The notes beneath the pieces are model-generated. The model did no database searches. It was given only the letters and a program-made list of their open reading frames with translations, and had not been told where the DNA came from. From Lysobacter antibioticus (lineage in GTDB: Bacteria > Pseudomonadota > Gammaproteobacteria > Xanthomonadales > Xanthomonadaceae), in NCBI RefSeq assembly GCF_000731095.1, contig NZ_JMTZ01000024.1:1-56552 (forward strand): DNA of 56,552 bases, read 5' to 3'. The translations under genes were made by a program, and so were the position numbers. Positions within the stretch are counted from its first letter, which is position 1. Every line of letters starts with the position of its first letter. Shown here one piece after another: positions 25,283 to 33,962 of this stretch.

Positions 25283-26740
25283 TCAGCCCCGCGCCGCCGC
25301 GAACGCCAGCCCCGAGACCACGCCGAGCGAGGCGTCGCCGGCGACCTGGCGCGCGTTCGGGAAACACTGGCGCACGGTTTCGCGCACGTAGGGCGCGCGC
25401 GACATGCCGCCGGTCAGGAACACCGCGGCCGGGGCTTCGCCCAGCTCGGCGGTAATTTCGGCGCCGACCTCGCGCAGCAGTTCGGCCAGGTTGCCGAGGA
25501 ACGGGTCGGCCGCGCGGGCCAGGTCGTCGGCGGTCGAGGCCAGGGCGAGGTCGCGTTCGATGTAGTCCAGCTTGGCCTGGCTGTCGCCCTGCGTGCTCAA
25601 CTGGATCTTGGTCGACTCCACCGCGCGGCTCAGGCGCGTGGTGTTGCCGGCCTGCTGCAGCGAAATCAGGCGCGGGCCGAACGGCGCGTCGACTTCGCGG
25701 TAACTGTCGCGGCGCTGGAACTCGCGCTGACGCACCACGTCGTGCACGGTCGCGGCCTCGACGTAATGATGCGCCGGCACACGGGTCGCGCCCTTGCCGA
25801 ACAGCGGCATGAAACGCGACAGGCTCAGCGACAGGTCGACGTCGACGCCGCCGCGGGCGATGCCCCAGGAGCCCAGCACCACCGGTGCCTGCGGGCCGCC
25901 GACTTCGGCCAGGGTGATGTCGGTGGTGCCGCCGCCGATGTCGACGACCAGGGTGCGGTGACGATCGGCGCTCTGCGCGTGATAGCCCAGCGCCGCCGCC
26001 ACCGGTTCTTCGAGAAAGCTGACCTCGTCGAAGCCGGCGCTGGCCGCCGCCTCGGTCATGATCTCCAGGGCCTGGTCGCCGCCGGCCGCGCCGAGCGAGC
26101 TGCGGAACTGCACCGGGCGGCCGAGCACGGCGCGGCGCACGTTGGCGCCGAGTTGCTGGCCGGCGGTCAGGCGGATGTGTTCGAGGATGTAGCCGGCGAT
26201 GCCGACGATGGTCTGGCGCACGTGCGGCGCGAGCTGGTAGCCGAGCATCGATTTGGGCGATTGCACCAGGTTGCCGAAGCCTTCGCTCAGATAGGCCTCG
26301 ACCGCTTCTTCGCCATACACCGCGTTCTGCAACGAGGCCGCCGAGGCCCGCGCTTCGCGCACCTGCAGTTCCAGCCATTGCCGGCGCACCGCGCGGACGG
26401 CGTCGCGGCGCAGGTCCTGCTCGGAGCGCTGCGCCGGCGTCGGGATCATCGCCAGCGCCGCCTCGCGCTGATCCGCCGGCAGGCGGGCGGCATGCTCGCG
26501 CCGCGCCTGCGCCTCGTTGATCGCGCGGGTCTGCTGGGTGCGCGCATTGCGCACCTGCGCCTCGACCTCGGCTTCCAGCGCGTCGGTCAGCTCGAACTGG
26601 CTCGGGTCCGGCACCGCTTCCGGAAAATACACCGTGGTGCGGAACTGGCGCTCGTCGCCGAAGCGGATCGTGCGGACCTCGCCGTCGACGAGGGCCGCGG
26701 CGGCCGAATAGCTGGTGCCGAAATCGATACCGATCTTCAT
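25283..26740 (-). CDS. Hsp70-family protein, YegD-like, without substrate-binding domain
   Basis: A 485-aa actin-fold ATPase. The phosphate-1 motif GIDFGTSYS (4-12), phosphate-2 motif VVDIGGGTTDI (about 266-276) and adenosine motif LTGGMSRAPYV near the C-terminus identify it as Hsp70-like. It ends after the nucleotide-binding domain, as in E. coli YegD, so it is not a canonical DnaK. Residues about 50-150 are an Ala/Arg/Glu-rich, probably helical insertion. Its function is unknown in the family. It lies 99 bp upstream of mcrB on the same strand and may share a transcript with it. Confidence 0.85.
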   Translation of the reverse strand: MKIGIDFGTSYSAAAALVDGEVRTIRFGDERQFRTTVYFPEAVPDPSQFELTDALEAEVEAQVRNARTQQTRAINEAQARREHAARLPADQREAALAMIPTPAQRSEQDLRRDAVRAVRRQWLELQVREARASAASLQNAVYGEEAVEAYLSEGFGNLVQSPKSMLGYQLAPHVRQTIVGIAGYILEHIRLTAGQQLGANVRRAVLGRPVQFRSSLGAAGGDQALEIMTEAAASAGFDEVSFLEEPVAAALGYHAQSADRHRTLVVDIGGGTTDITLAEVGGPQAPVVLGSWGIARGGVDVDLSLSLSRFMPLFGKGATRVPAHHYVEAATVHDVVRQREFQRRDSYREVDAPFGPRLISLQQAGNTTRLSRAVESTKIQLSTQGDSQAKLDYIERDLALASTADDLARAADPFLGNLAELLREVGAEITAELGEAPAAVFLTGGMSRAPYVRETVRQCFPNARQVAGDASLGVVSGLAFAAARG

Positions 26741-26859
26741 GGGGAAACTGAGGGTTCTGCGGCGCGCAAGGATACAGTGCGGCGGGCCGACGGGGCTGAA
26801 CCGTCGGGCGATTGCGGGCGGAGGCGAGCGGCCCTACCGGGCCTGCACTGTAGTCCGGC

Positions 26860-26889
26860 GTATGCGGCGCCGAATCTGGCGCCGCATAC
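26860..26889. repeat. Perfect 12-bp inverted repeat in a gene-free gap
   Basis: GTATGCGGCGCC (26860-26871) and its exact reverse complement (26878-26889) flank a 6-base centre. It would make a very stable hairpin in RNA from either strand but has no T run. The surrounding 327-bp gap (26741-27067), between the amidase 3' end and the Hsp70-like gene start, contains no supported gene. Confidence 0.75.
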
Positions 26890-27067
26890 AACAGACCCTG
26901 CAAACGAGGCGATCGGCCCCCTGTTGGTGCCGAATCGGGCAGGACGGGTTATGCGACGCTGTCGGCCCGACGCATCCCTACCTCGGCATACGACCGAACT
27001 GGCGCCCGTTCAGCCTATGGACGCGTACCCGACAGTCCCAGGGAGGTAAACACACGGTCGATCAGGT

Positions 27068-28684
27068 TTACGCCGTCGGTTTCTTGCAGGTGTAGGTATT
27101 TCGGACCGGCGCAGTACGCACGCCGTCCGCGTCGACCAGTGTCGTATCGACGGTGAAGGAAGCGTCGGCCGTCTGCTGCGAGTTCGTGCATAGGATCTGA
27201 TACTGCAATTGCGTCTCCGAAAGCACGGTCGTCGACTTCACCATATTTGTGCAGTTCCAGCCCGACGCGCAACTCACGACTTTCGTTTCCGCCTTGATCG
27301 GCAACTGCGGGTAGCCCTGGAAGTTGACCGTTACGGGGAACGCGGTATTGGAATAGCCGGTAGCGGCCGGTATCGATGCAATCGCCTGCGTGGTGCACGG
27401 CTTGCCTTGGCGCCACATGCGATAGCCTTTTTCCACACCCCTCATGGCACCCTTCTGGAAATTCGTATCCTGAAGGGCCGCGGCATCGGTCGCGTTGGTG
27501 TGGAAGGCGGTTTCGACGATGATCGCCGGCATATGCGCCAGTTCGTTCTCGCCTTTATTGGTGAATCCAGTCGGAGCGGCCGCGACGGGAAAGCTGGCAT
27601 AACCGGGGACCGCATGAATCTGCTCGGCCATGTAACACAGGACACTGCTGCCGAGCGCTCGACTGGTCTCGCGACCGGTATGGTAGGCGACGATCGTTCC
27701 GCGTGCGGTTCCGCTGCCGTCGTCGGCATTCGTATGGATGTTCAGTAGCGCGGTCGCATTGATGTGGTTGGCGAACATAGGGCGGGCATTGATGTCTTGA
27801 TTGTACTGACGATCGTCGCCTTGATTGTCAGAAGTGCTCCATATGCTGGGGTTATCCGGAAACTGGCTTTCCAGATAGGTGCGCGCCGACATCTTCCACC
27901 ACGGCTGGCCGGAAGGAAGATGGGTTGTGGTGGCGTGACTGCGCGGAATCCCCAGGTTCGCCGCCGAACGCGCGCCCAAGTACCCCTCGAGGTGCTGACC
28001 CAGGTACTGGGTGATGAAGTCCTCGAAGACTCCGTGGGGAGCCGTCGGACGCTGAAGCTTCCAAGTATTAGCGCCATAGAGGTAGTAATACCCATGCGCC
28101 GCAGATACGACCACCAGGTCGGCCGGCTCTACCGCCGTGGCCTTGGGCTGTCTCGGCGCAATTTCGTCTTGCGGAAAATACTTGTGGATGCTCTTTCCGT
28201 CGAACAGGAATCTGACCTCATCGATGGCGATCGTTCCGCTCAGAATCGACATCGCTGCCATCGCCAGCTCGTGCTGCTGGTCTTCGAAGCGCCCGCCGTT
28301 GTACTTCGGCACATAGGCCCTGCTCAGATCGATGACGAGAGCCTTGCTGGTTATGTCGAGGCTCGCTTTGACGCGAACGACCTTGCCCTGCCCCTCCAGA
28401 CGTTTCTGTCGATCGACGATGCGCTGCAGTTCGTCGGTCAGCATCGCCTCTATCTTGAGTCGATCCTTGCTTGCAAAAATCGCCGCCGCCTTGCCGCTGC
28501 CCAGCGGCGCTACGACCTGGCCATCCGGCTTCGCTTGGGCCGCCGCAAGCGGGCTCTGCACGGCCAGCGTCGCCGCCACGATGCAAGCCGATGCCATGAC
28601 GCTCAACAACGGCTGGCGACCTGCATTCGAACGCCCCTGCAAACGACGCGTACCGGTCGGATATCCTTTATTTTCATCGGTCAC
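27068..28684 (-). CDS. Exported N-acetylmuramoyl-L-alanine amidase with GerMN-like N-terminal domain
   Basis: A 538-aa protein with a signal peptide (hydrophobic core about residues 27-44, cleavage near LAAAQA). Residues about 70-175 resemble a GerMN domain (ALVIDLSRAYV, IAIDEVRFLFDGKSI). Residues about 188-430 form an Amidase_3 domain with all four expected residues: His197 (AAHGYY), Glu221, His317 (NIHTNA) and catalytic Glu391 (IIVETAFHTN). The last 110 residues are a beta-rich, Cys-containing module of unknown type. It would cut the amide bond between MurNAc and L-Ala. The start is GTG with GGAGA at 28696-28692. Base composition is visibly more AT-rich than its neighbours, suggesting transfer. 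Confidence 0.85.
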   Translation of the reverse strand: MTDENKGYPTGTRRLQGRSNAGRQPLLSVMASACIVAATLAVQSPLAAAQAKPDGQVVAPLGSGKAAAIFASKDRLKIEAMLTDELQRIVDRQKRLEGQGKVVRVKASLDITSKALVIDLSRAYVPKYNGGRFEDQQHELAMAAMSILSGTIAIDEVRFLFDGKSIHKYFPQDEIAPRQPKATAVEPADLVVVSAAHGYYYLYGANTWKLQRPTAPHGVFEDFITQYLGQHLEGYLGARSAANLGIPRSHATTTHLPSGQPWWKMSARTYLESQFPDNPSIWSTSDNQGDDRQYNQDINARPMFANHINATALLNIHTNADDGSGTARGTIVAYHTGRETSRALGSSVLCYMAEQIHAVPGYASFPVAAAPTGFTNKGENELAHMPAIIVETAFHTNATDAAALQDTNFQKGAMRGVEKGYRMWRQGKPCTTQAIASIPAATGYSNTAFPVTVNFQGYPQLPIKAETKVVSCASGWNCTNMVKSTTVLSETQLQYQILCTNSQQTADASFTVDTTLVDADGVRTAPVRNTYTCKKPTA

Positions 28685-29071
28685 GATCTAATCTCCATTT
28701 AATTGGTGCTGAATCGACGGCCGTAACGATCGCCTTGCGAACGCATGCGATGCGAGATGTCGGCCATGTCCCTGCGCTCTTCCATGCGGCACTCGATCTT
28801 GATTCGGGATGTCGGCTGCCTATGCCGATCCCGATTGAGTCTTCGTAAGCGCCATGTTCGTCTTTTGAGTGCAAGTACGGTTGTCGCAACATCGTCGATG
28901 ACGTTGTGGCCGAGCCATAACACCGATTCGAGTTTGCTTAGTGAAGCGCCATGGGACGAACGGCACGAGCAGGTGCCTGATCGTCAGTCCGGGTCGGCAC
29001 GCCGTCTCACGGACTGAGATTGTCGTCGCGTACAACGAGACTCCGCCCCTGCAGCCGTCGCCCGCCTCGAT
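28685..29071. promoter_or_regulatory. Divergent intergenic region between amidase and mrfA
   Basis: A 387-bp gene-free region, relatively AT-rich on the amidase side. It must contain the amidase promoter (minus strand) and probably the mrfA promoter (plus strand). I could not find convincing -35/-10 pairs or operators, and short open frames here show no conserved features. Confidence 0.4.
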
Positions 29072-31546
29072 ATGTCCGCCTTGATCGATCCCTCCCAGCG
29101 CGACCTCGTCCCCGCCGCGGCCGCGCAGCGCGCCCTGGCCCGCGCCGACGAAGCCGTCGACGCCCGCCACGGCGGCGCGCTCGCCGAGCGCCTGCAGCAC
29201 CGCTACCGCGACCGCATCACCGGCCGCTTCACCCTGCCCGGCCGCGAGGGCCGCTATGCACCGCTGCCGGAGGCCTTGCCGGAACCGCTCAAGGCGGCGC
29301 TGCGTGCGCGCGGCATCGACCGCCTCTACAGCCACCAGGCCGAAGCCTGGGACGCCGCCCAGGCTGGCGAAGACGTCGCCGTGGTCACCCCGACCGCGTC
29401 CGGCAAGTCGCTGTGCTACACCCTGCCGGTACTGGCCGCGGCGATGACCCAAGGCGCCAAGGCGCTGTACCTGTTCCCGACCAAGGCGCTGGCCCAGGAC
29501 CAGGTCGCCGAGCTGCTGGAGCTCAACCGCGCCGGCGACCTCGGGGTCAAGGCCTTCACTTTCGACGGCGACACCCCCGGCGATGCGCGCCAGGCGATCC
29601 GCCTGCACGGCGACATCGTCGTGTCCAACCCGGACATGCTGCACCAGGCGATCCTGCCGCATCACACCAAGTGGGCGCAGTTCTTTGAGAACCTGCGCTA
29701 CATCGTCATCGACGAAATCCACACCTATCGCGGCGTGTTCGGCAGCCATGTCGCCGACGTGCTGCGCCGGCTCAAGCGCATCTGCGCGTTCTACGGCGTC
29801 GCGCCGCAATTCATCCTGTGCTCGGCCACGATCGGCAACCCGCAGGCGCATGCACAGGCCCTGATCGAGCGCCCGGTGCGCGCGATCCTCGAATCCGGCG
29901 CGCCGACCGGCGACAAGCACGTGCTGCTATGGAACCCGCCGGTGGTCAATGCCGACCTCGGCCTGCGCGCCTCGGCGCGTTCGCAGAGCAACCGCATCGC
30001 CCGCATCGCGATCAAGGCCGGGCTCAAGACCCTGGTGTTCGCCCAGACCCGGCTGATGGTCGAGGTGCTGACCAAATACCTCAAGGACGTGTTCGACCAC
30101 GACCCGCGCAAGCCCGCACGCATCCGCGCTTATCGCGGCGGCTATCTGCCGACCGAGCGGCGCGAGGCCGAACGGGCGATGCGCGACGGCCGCATCGACG
30201 GCATCGTCTCGACCTCGGCGCTGGAGCTGGGCGTCGACATCGGCAGCCTCGACGTAGTCGTGCTCAACGGCTACCCGGGCTCGGTCGCGGCCACCTGGCA
30301 GCGCTTCGGCCGCGCCGGGCGCCGCCAGCAGCCTTCACTCGGCGTGCTGGTGGCCAACTCGCAGCCGCTCGATCAATACGTGGTCCGCCATCCGGACTTC
30401 TTCGCCGACGCCCCGCCCGAGCACGCGCGCATCGCCCCGGATCAACCGTTGATCCTGTTCGACCACATCCGCTGCGCCGCCTTCGAACTGCCGTTCCAGC
30501 ACGGCGAGGCGTTCGGCCCGATCGATCCGGAGGTGTACCTGCAGGCGCTGGCCGAGACCGGCGTGGTCCATCGCGAAGGCGAGCGCTGGGAGTGGATCGC
30601 CGACAGCTATCCGGCCAATGCGGTCAGCCTGCGCTCGGTCGCCGACGGCAACTTCGTCGTGGTCGACCGCAGCGACGGCCGCCAGGCGATCATCGCCGAG
30701 GTCGACTACTCGGCCGCCGCGCTGACCTTGTACGAAGGCGCGATCCACATGATCCAGTCGCTGCCCTACCAGGTCGAACGCCTCGACTGGGAAGGCCGCA
30801 AGGCCTATGTCACCCGCACCCAGGTCGACTACTACACCGACTCGATCGACTACACCAAGCTCAAGGTGCTGGACCGTTTCGACGGCGGCGAGGCCGGGCG
30901 CGGCGACAGCCACCACGGCGAAGTGCACGTGGTGCGGCGTGTCGCCGGTTATAAAAAGATCCGCTACTACACCCACGAGAACATCGGCTACGGCCCGGTC
31001 AACCTGCCCGACCAGGAACTGCACACCACCGCGGTGTGGTGGCAACTGCCGCAGGGCGTGCTGCTGTCGCGGTTCGATTCGAAACAAGATGCATTGGACG
31101 GCTTTCTCGGCGCCGCGCATGCGCTGCACGTGGTCGCCACCGTCGCGGTAATGGCCGACGCGCGCGATCTGCAGAAGTCGGTCGGCAACGGCGACGGTGC
31201 CTGGTTCGCGACCCAGGACGCCGGCGGGCGCGGGCAGTTACGCGCCGCCGGCCACGAACTGGTGCCGGGCACGGCGATGGCCTCGCTCGACGTGCAGCAG
31301 TTCGTGCCGACGGTGTACCTGTACGACAACTTCCCGGGTGGCGTGGGGCTCAGCGAACCTTTGTGGCTGCGCCAGGCCGAACTGGTGACGCGCGCGCGCG
31401 AACTGATCGAACGCTGCGATTGCCGCGCCGGTTGCCCGGCCTGCGTCGGCCCGATCCTGGCCGTCGACGAAACCCGCAGCGAGAACACGCCGAAATCGCT
31501 GGCGCGGCAAGTGCTGCGCTTGCTCGGCGAAGGCGAGGACGCGTGA
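29072..31546 (+). CDS. mrfA: DEAD/DEAH-box helicase MrfA/YprA-like, DUF1998-type
   Basis: An 824-aa superfamily 2 helicase. Walker A TPTASGKS (106-113), DEIH (214-217), the CSATIGNP motif, and the C-lobe motifs STSALELGVDIG and WQRFGRAGRR are visible. The C-terminal region contains a cluster of four Cys in CDCRAGCPACVGP, the putative metal site of the DUF1998 region. In Bacillus subtilis the homologue MrfA (YprA) works with exonuclease MrfB (YprB) in excision repair of mitomycin C lesions. Here the two genes are adjacent, with a 4-bp overlap (GTGA, 31543-31546), which strongly supports the assignment. Confidence 0.9.
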   Translation: MSALIDPSQRDLVPAAAAQRALARADEAVDARHGGALAERLQHRYRDRITGRFTLPGREGRYAPLPEALPEPLKAALRARGIDRLYSHQAEAWDAAQAGEDVAVVTPTASGKSLCYTLPVLAAAMTQGAKALYLFPTKALAQDQVAELLELNRAGDLGVKAFTFDGDTPGDARQAIRLHGDIVVSNPDMLHQAILPHHTKWAQFFENLRYIVIDEIHTYRGVFGSHVADVLRRLKRICAFYGVAPQFILCSATIGNPQAHAQALIERPVRAILESGAPTGDKHVLLWNPPVVNADLGLRASARSQSNRIARIAIKAGLKTLVFAQTRLMVEVLTKYLKDVFDHDPRKPARIRAYRGGYLPTERREAERAMRDGRIDGIVSTSALELGVDIGSLDVVVLNGYPGSVAATWQRFGRAGRRQQPSLGVLVANSQPLDQYVVRHPDFFADAPPEHARIAPDQPLILFDHIRCAAFELPFQHGEAFGPIDPEVYLQALAETGVVHREGERWEWIADSYPANAVSLRSVADGNFVVVDRSDGRQAIIAEVDYSAAALTLYEGAIHMIQSLPYQVERLDWEGRKAYVTRTQVDYYTDSIDYTKLKVLDRFDGGEAGRGDSHHGEVHVVRRVAGYKKIRYYTHENIGYGPVNLPDQELHTTAVWWQLPQGVLLSRFDSKQDALDGFLGAAHALHVVATVAVMADARDLQKSVGNGDGAWFATQDAGGRGQLRAAGHELVPGTAMASLDVQQFVPTVYLYDNFPGGVGLSEPLWLRQAELVTRARELIERCDCRAGCPACVGPILAVDETRSENTPKSLARQVLRLLGEGEDA

Positions 31547-32745
31547 GCATCGATATCGCCAAGCTGCGCATGTTGCAGCGGCAGGCGGGGCGCGCGGTCG
31601 CGGATGCGGGAACGCCGAGTGACAAAGCAAGTCTCCCCCAGCCCCTTTTTTTCAAAGAGGGGAGCCAACCGCTTTCGCGGGAAGAGAGCGCGACGATCGC
31701 CAGGGCTACGAGCATCGCGGGCTTGGCCCGTGACGATGACGATGTTCGTTCCGTGCTTCCTGCCAACGTTCCAACCCGGGCATCCAAGGCACCGGAAGTC
31801 ATCCCCTCTCCCCGCACCGACGCCACCGCTCCCCTCTTTGAAAAAGAGGGGCTGGGGGAGATTTGCTCTTCGCTCCCCGACGCCCGCACTCCCCTGTTCG
31901 GAAAAGACGGGCTCCCCGAGATCCGCTCTGCGCGCCCCGACCTCGACGGCCTGCGGCGGTTGATCGCGCAACGCGAGCGCAAGCCAGGGACTTCGCCGCT
32001 GCCGCAACCGACCGCATTCGCTGCGCGGCCCACACAGGCGCCGGGCCCCATCGACCGCTCGGTGCCCGGCCAGGAGATCGCGCCCGGCCTTTACTTCAGC
32101 GAAGTCCACCTCAGCCTGCCGGCGCCGCAAGTTTCGCTGTCGCTGGCCTTCGCCAAACGTCCCGACGACGCGCTCGACCCGCGCCGTCTGATGTTCTTCG
32201 ACACCGAGACCACCGGCCTGGCCGGCGGCACCGGCACCCGCGCTTTCATGATCGGCGCGGCCGACTGGCATCGCGACGCCGTTCACGGCGACGGCCTGCG
32301 TATCCGCCAGCTCACTATCGCCACCCTCGCCGCCGAGCCGGCGATGCTGCGCGCGTTCGCGCAGTGGCTGACACCGGACACGGTGCTGTCGAGCTACAAC
32401 GGCCGCTGTTACGACGCGCCGCTGCTCAATACGCGCTACCGCCTCGCCCGCATCGCCAATCCGCTGGCCGGGCTCGATCATGTCGACCTGCTGTTCCCGA
32501 CCCGGCGCCTGTATCGCGGCGTCTGGGAGAACTGCAAGTTGGCGACCATCGAACGCGAGCTGTTGCGGATCGTGCGCGAGGACGATCTGCCCGGCTCGCA
32601 GGCGCCGGCCGCGTGGCTGCATTACCTGCGCGGCGGCAGTTCGGCCTTGTTGCGTCGCGTCGCCGCGCATAACCATCAGGACGTGGTGACCTTGGCGCAG
32701 TTGATGCTGAAGCTGGTCGAGGCGCAGGCGGCCTTGCCGGTCTGA
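31543..32745 (+). CDS. mrfB: DEDD-type exonuclease MrfB/YprB-like with repeat-derived insertion
   Basis: A 400-aa protein starting at GTG 31543, overlapping the mrfA stop. The RNase H-like 3'-5' exonuclease domain (residues about 213-395) has DTETTGLAGG (Asp220, Glu222), SYNGRCYDAPLL (Asp291) and HNHQDVVTL (His376, Asp380), the DEDDh set. MrfB is the nuclease partner of MrfA in Bacillus. Residues about 28-130 are not homologous-looking: they contain three copies of a palindromic nucleotide repeat translated in the same frame (QPLFFKEG 33-40, PLFEKEGLGEI 97-107, PLFGKDGLPEI 117-127). The Bacillus protein's C-terminal TPR region is not evident. Confidence 0.88.
   Translation: MSIDIAKLRMLQRQAGRAVADAGTPSDKASLPQPLFFKEGSQPLSREESATIARATSIAGLARDDDDVRSVLPANVPTRASKAPEVIPSPRTDATAPLFEKEGLGEICSSLPDARTPLFGKDGLPEIRSARPDLDGLRRLIAQRERKPGTSPLPQPTAFAARPTQAPGPIDRSVPGQEIAPGLYFSEVHLSLPAPQVSLSLAFAKRPDDALDPRRLMFFDTETTGLAGGTGTRAFMIGAADWHRDAVHGDGLRIRQLTIATLAAEPAMLRAFAQWLTPDTVLSSYNGRCYDAPLLNTRYRLARIANPLAGLDHVDLLFPTRRLYRGVWENCKLATIERELLRIVREDDLPGSQAPAAWLHYLRGGSSALLRRVAAHNHQDVVTLAQLMLKLVEAQAALPV
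31626..31929. repeat. A-type palindromic repeats inside mrfB
   Basis: A left copy (31626-31663) and an inverted right copy (31829-31870), followed by a diverged duplicate of the right copy exactly 60 bp further on (31889-31929). All are open in the mrfB frame. The left/right arrangement matches the pairs at 12848-13062 and 42100-42259. The spacer here is about 165 bp and unlike the spacers of the other two pairs. Confidence 0.85.
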
Positions 32746-33021
32746 GCGACCGGCGCCGCATCGGACGGGCCCTGCGAGACATCGCCGTCGCACGCCCGTC
32801 GGTGGCGCAGCGGTAGCCACGATCGCGATCGCGGCTTGCGACCGAAGCCAATCCGCTTTGAGTACCGCCCCTGTCCAAAGCCTGCTGTTGCGGCCGCGCA
32901 TAGCGCCCGATTGAGTCATCTGGGTCGCGAGCACCCCGGCTACACTGCGCAGCCCGCGGCCTTCATACGCCGCACACGTCGCCGGTCGCACTCTGCCCGC
33001 GACCACGTCCGGAGCCTCGCC

Positions 33022-33342
33022 ATGTCCCTGTTTGCCACCGACCGCCTCATCGGATTCCGTCCGCTCGTTGCCGGCGTCGTCCTCAGCCTCGCCCTGGCCG
33101 CCTGCGCCACGCCGATTCCGCCGACCGACATCGGCCCGGCCGCCTGCAACGCCGAAGCCGCGCGCTGGGCCATCGGCCGCGCCCCGGATGCCGACGTGGT
33201 CGAACGCGCCCGCGTCGAAACCCGCAGCCGCACCGTGCGTGTGCTGACACCCGGCATGGCGGCAACCATGGATTTCCAGCAAGACCGCCTCAACATCGAC
33301 GTCAACGAACGCGGCGCCATCACCGGCCTGCGCTGCGGTTGA
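33022..33342 (+). CDS. Proteinase inhibitor I78-family lipoprotein, copy 1
   Basis: A 106-aa probable lipoprotein (hydrophobic segment then LAACA) followed by an I78-type domain: PAACNAEAARWAIGRAPDADVVERA, VRVLTPGMAATMDFQQDRLN and a terminal GLRCG, with two Cys that may pair. The I78 family includes small inhibitors of secreted serine proteases, so the product may protect the cell from its own proteases; this is family knowledge plus inference. GGAG lies 8 nt before the ATG. A diverged second copy lies 118 bp downstream. Confidence 0.85.
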   Translation: MSLFATDRLIGFRPLVAGVVLSLALAACATPIPPTDIGPAACNAEAARWAIGRAPDADVVERARVETRSRTVRVLTPGMAATMDFQQDRLNIDVNERGAITGLRCG

Positions 33343-33460
33343 AGGCTGTGCGCACGGTCGCGGATCGCAGGATCCGCGGCCAGCGTTAACCCTGGGCACA
33401 GCTGTGCCGGGGCAGGCTCGGGCCAACGCGCCGAGCGCGCATCCAGCGAAGGACGTCGCC

Positions 33461-33868
33461 ATGTCGAACCGGACCGCTCTCTCCCAGCCCCTGCACCGCC
33501 TGCTGTCCGGCGCGCTGCTCGCCGTGTCGCTGCCGCTGGCGATGGCCGCCTGCGCCGGCCCCCGCCCCGCCGATGAAATGCCGAGCGCCGCGGTCGAGCC
33601 GGCCGACGCTCAGGGCGCCAGCAGCATCGCCCCCGGCGAACCCTCGCCGATGCCGTCGCGCCGCACCTGCAACGCCGAAACGGCGAAGGCCACGCTGGTC
33701 GGCAAGACCGCCGATGCGGCCACCGTCGAGCAGGCGAAGGTCAGCGCCGGCGGCCACACCGTCCGTGTGCTCAAGCCCGGCCAGATGATCACCAAGGAGT
33801 ACCTGGACGGCCGCGTCAACGTGCATGTCGACGAGAAGAACGTCATCGTCGACGTCGGCTGCGGTTGA
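33461..33868 (+). CDS. Proteinase inhibitor I78-family lipoprotein, copy 2
   Basis: A 135-aa lipoprotein (signal with AMAACA lipobox) followed by a Pro/Ala/Ser linker and an I78 domain: RRTCNAETAKATLVGKTADAATVEQA, VRVLKPGQMITKEYLDGRVN and terminal DVGCG. It is a tandem paralogue of the preceding gene with the same Cys pair. The start is supported by GAAGGA 7 nt upstream. The copies differ enough to suggest different targets. Confidence 0.86.
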   Translation: MSNRTALSQPLHRLLSGALLAVSLPLAMAACAGPRPADEMPSAAVEPADAQGASSIAPGEPSPMPSRRTCNAETAKATLVGKTADAATVEQAKVSAGGHTVRVLKPGQMITKEYLDGRVNVHVDEKNVIVDVGCG

Positions 33869-33962
33869 TCGCAGGGCGGTTCAGCGCAGAAGCGGCGCTT
33901 ATCCCTAGCGCTATCGCGTGCCGGCGAATCGAGCTTCGCCGGCACGCGAGCGATCACTCCAC

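Noticed and set aside
23741-27049. 1102-aa open frame antisense to mcrB and the Hsp70-like gene
   Set aside because: It spans two real genes and a gene gap on the opposite strand, with low-complexity composition and no recognisable motif.
28745-29017. 90-aa open frame upstream of mrfA
   Set aside because: No ribosome-binding site, no recognisable sequence and mixed composition; treated as intergenic.
32790-32830. tRNA-like stretch (GGTGGCGCAGCGGTAGCC)
   Set aside because: It resembles a D-arm by chance; no anticodon arm, T-arm (GGTTCGA) or acceptor stem could be folded nearby.
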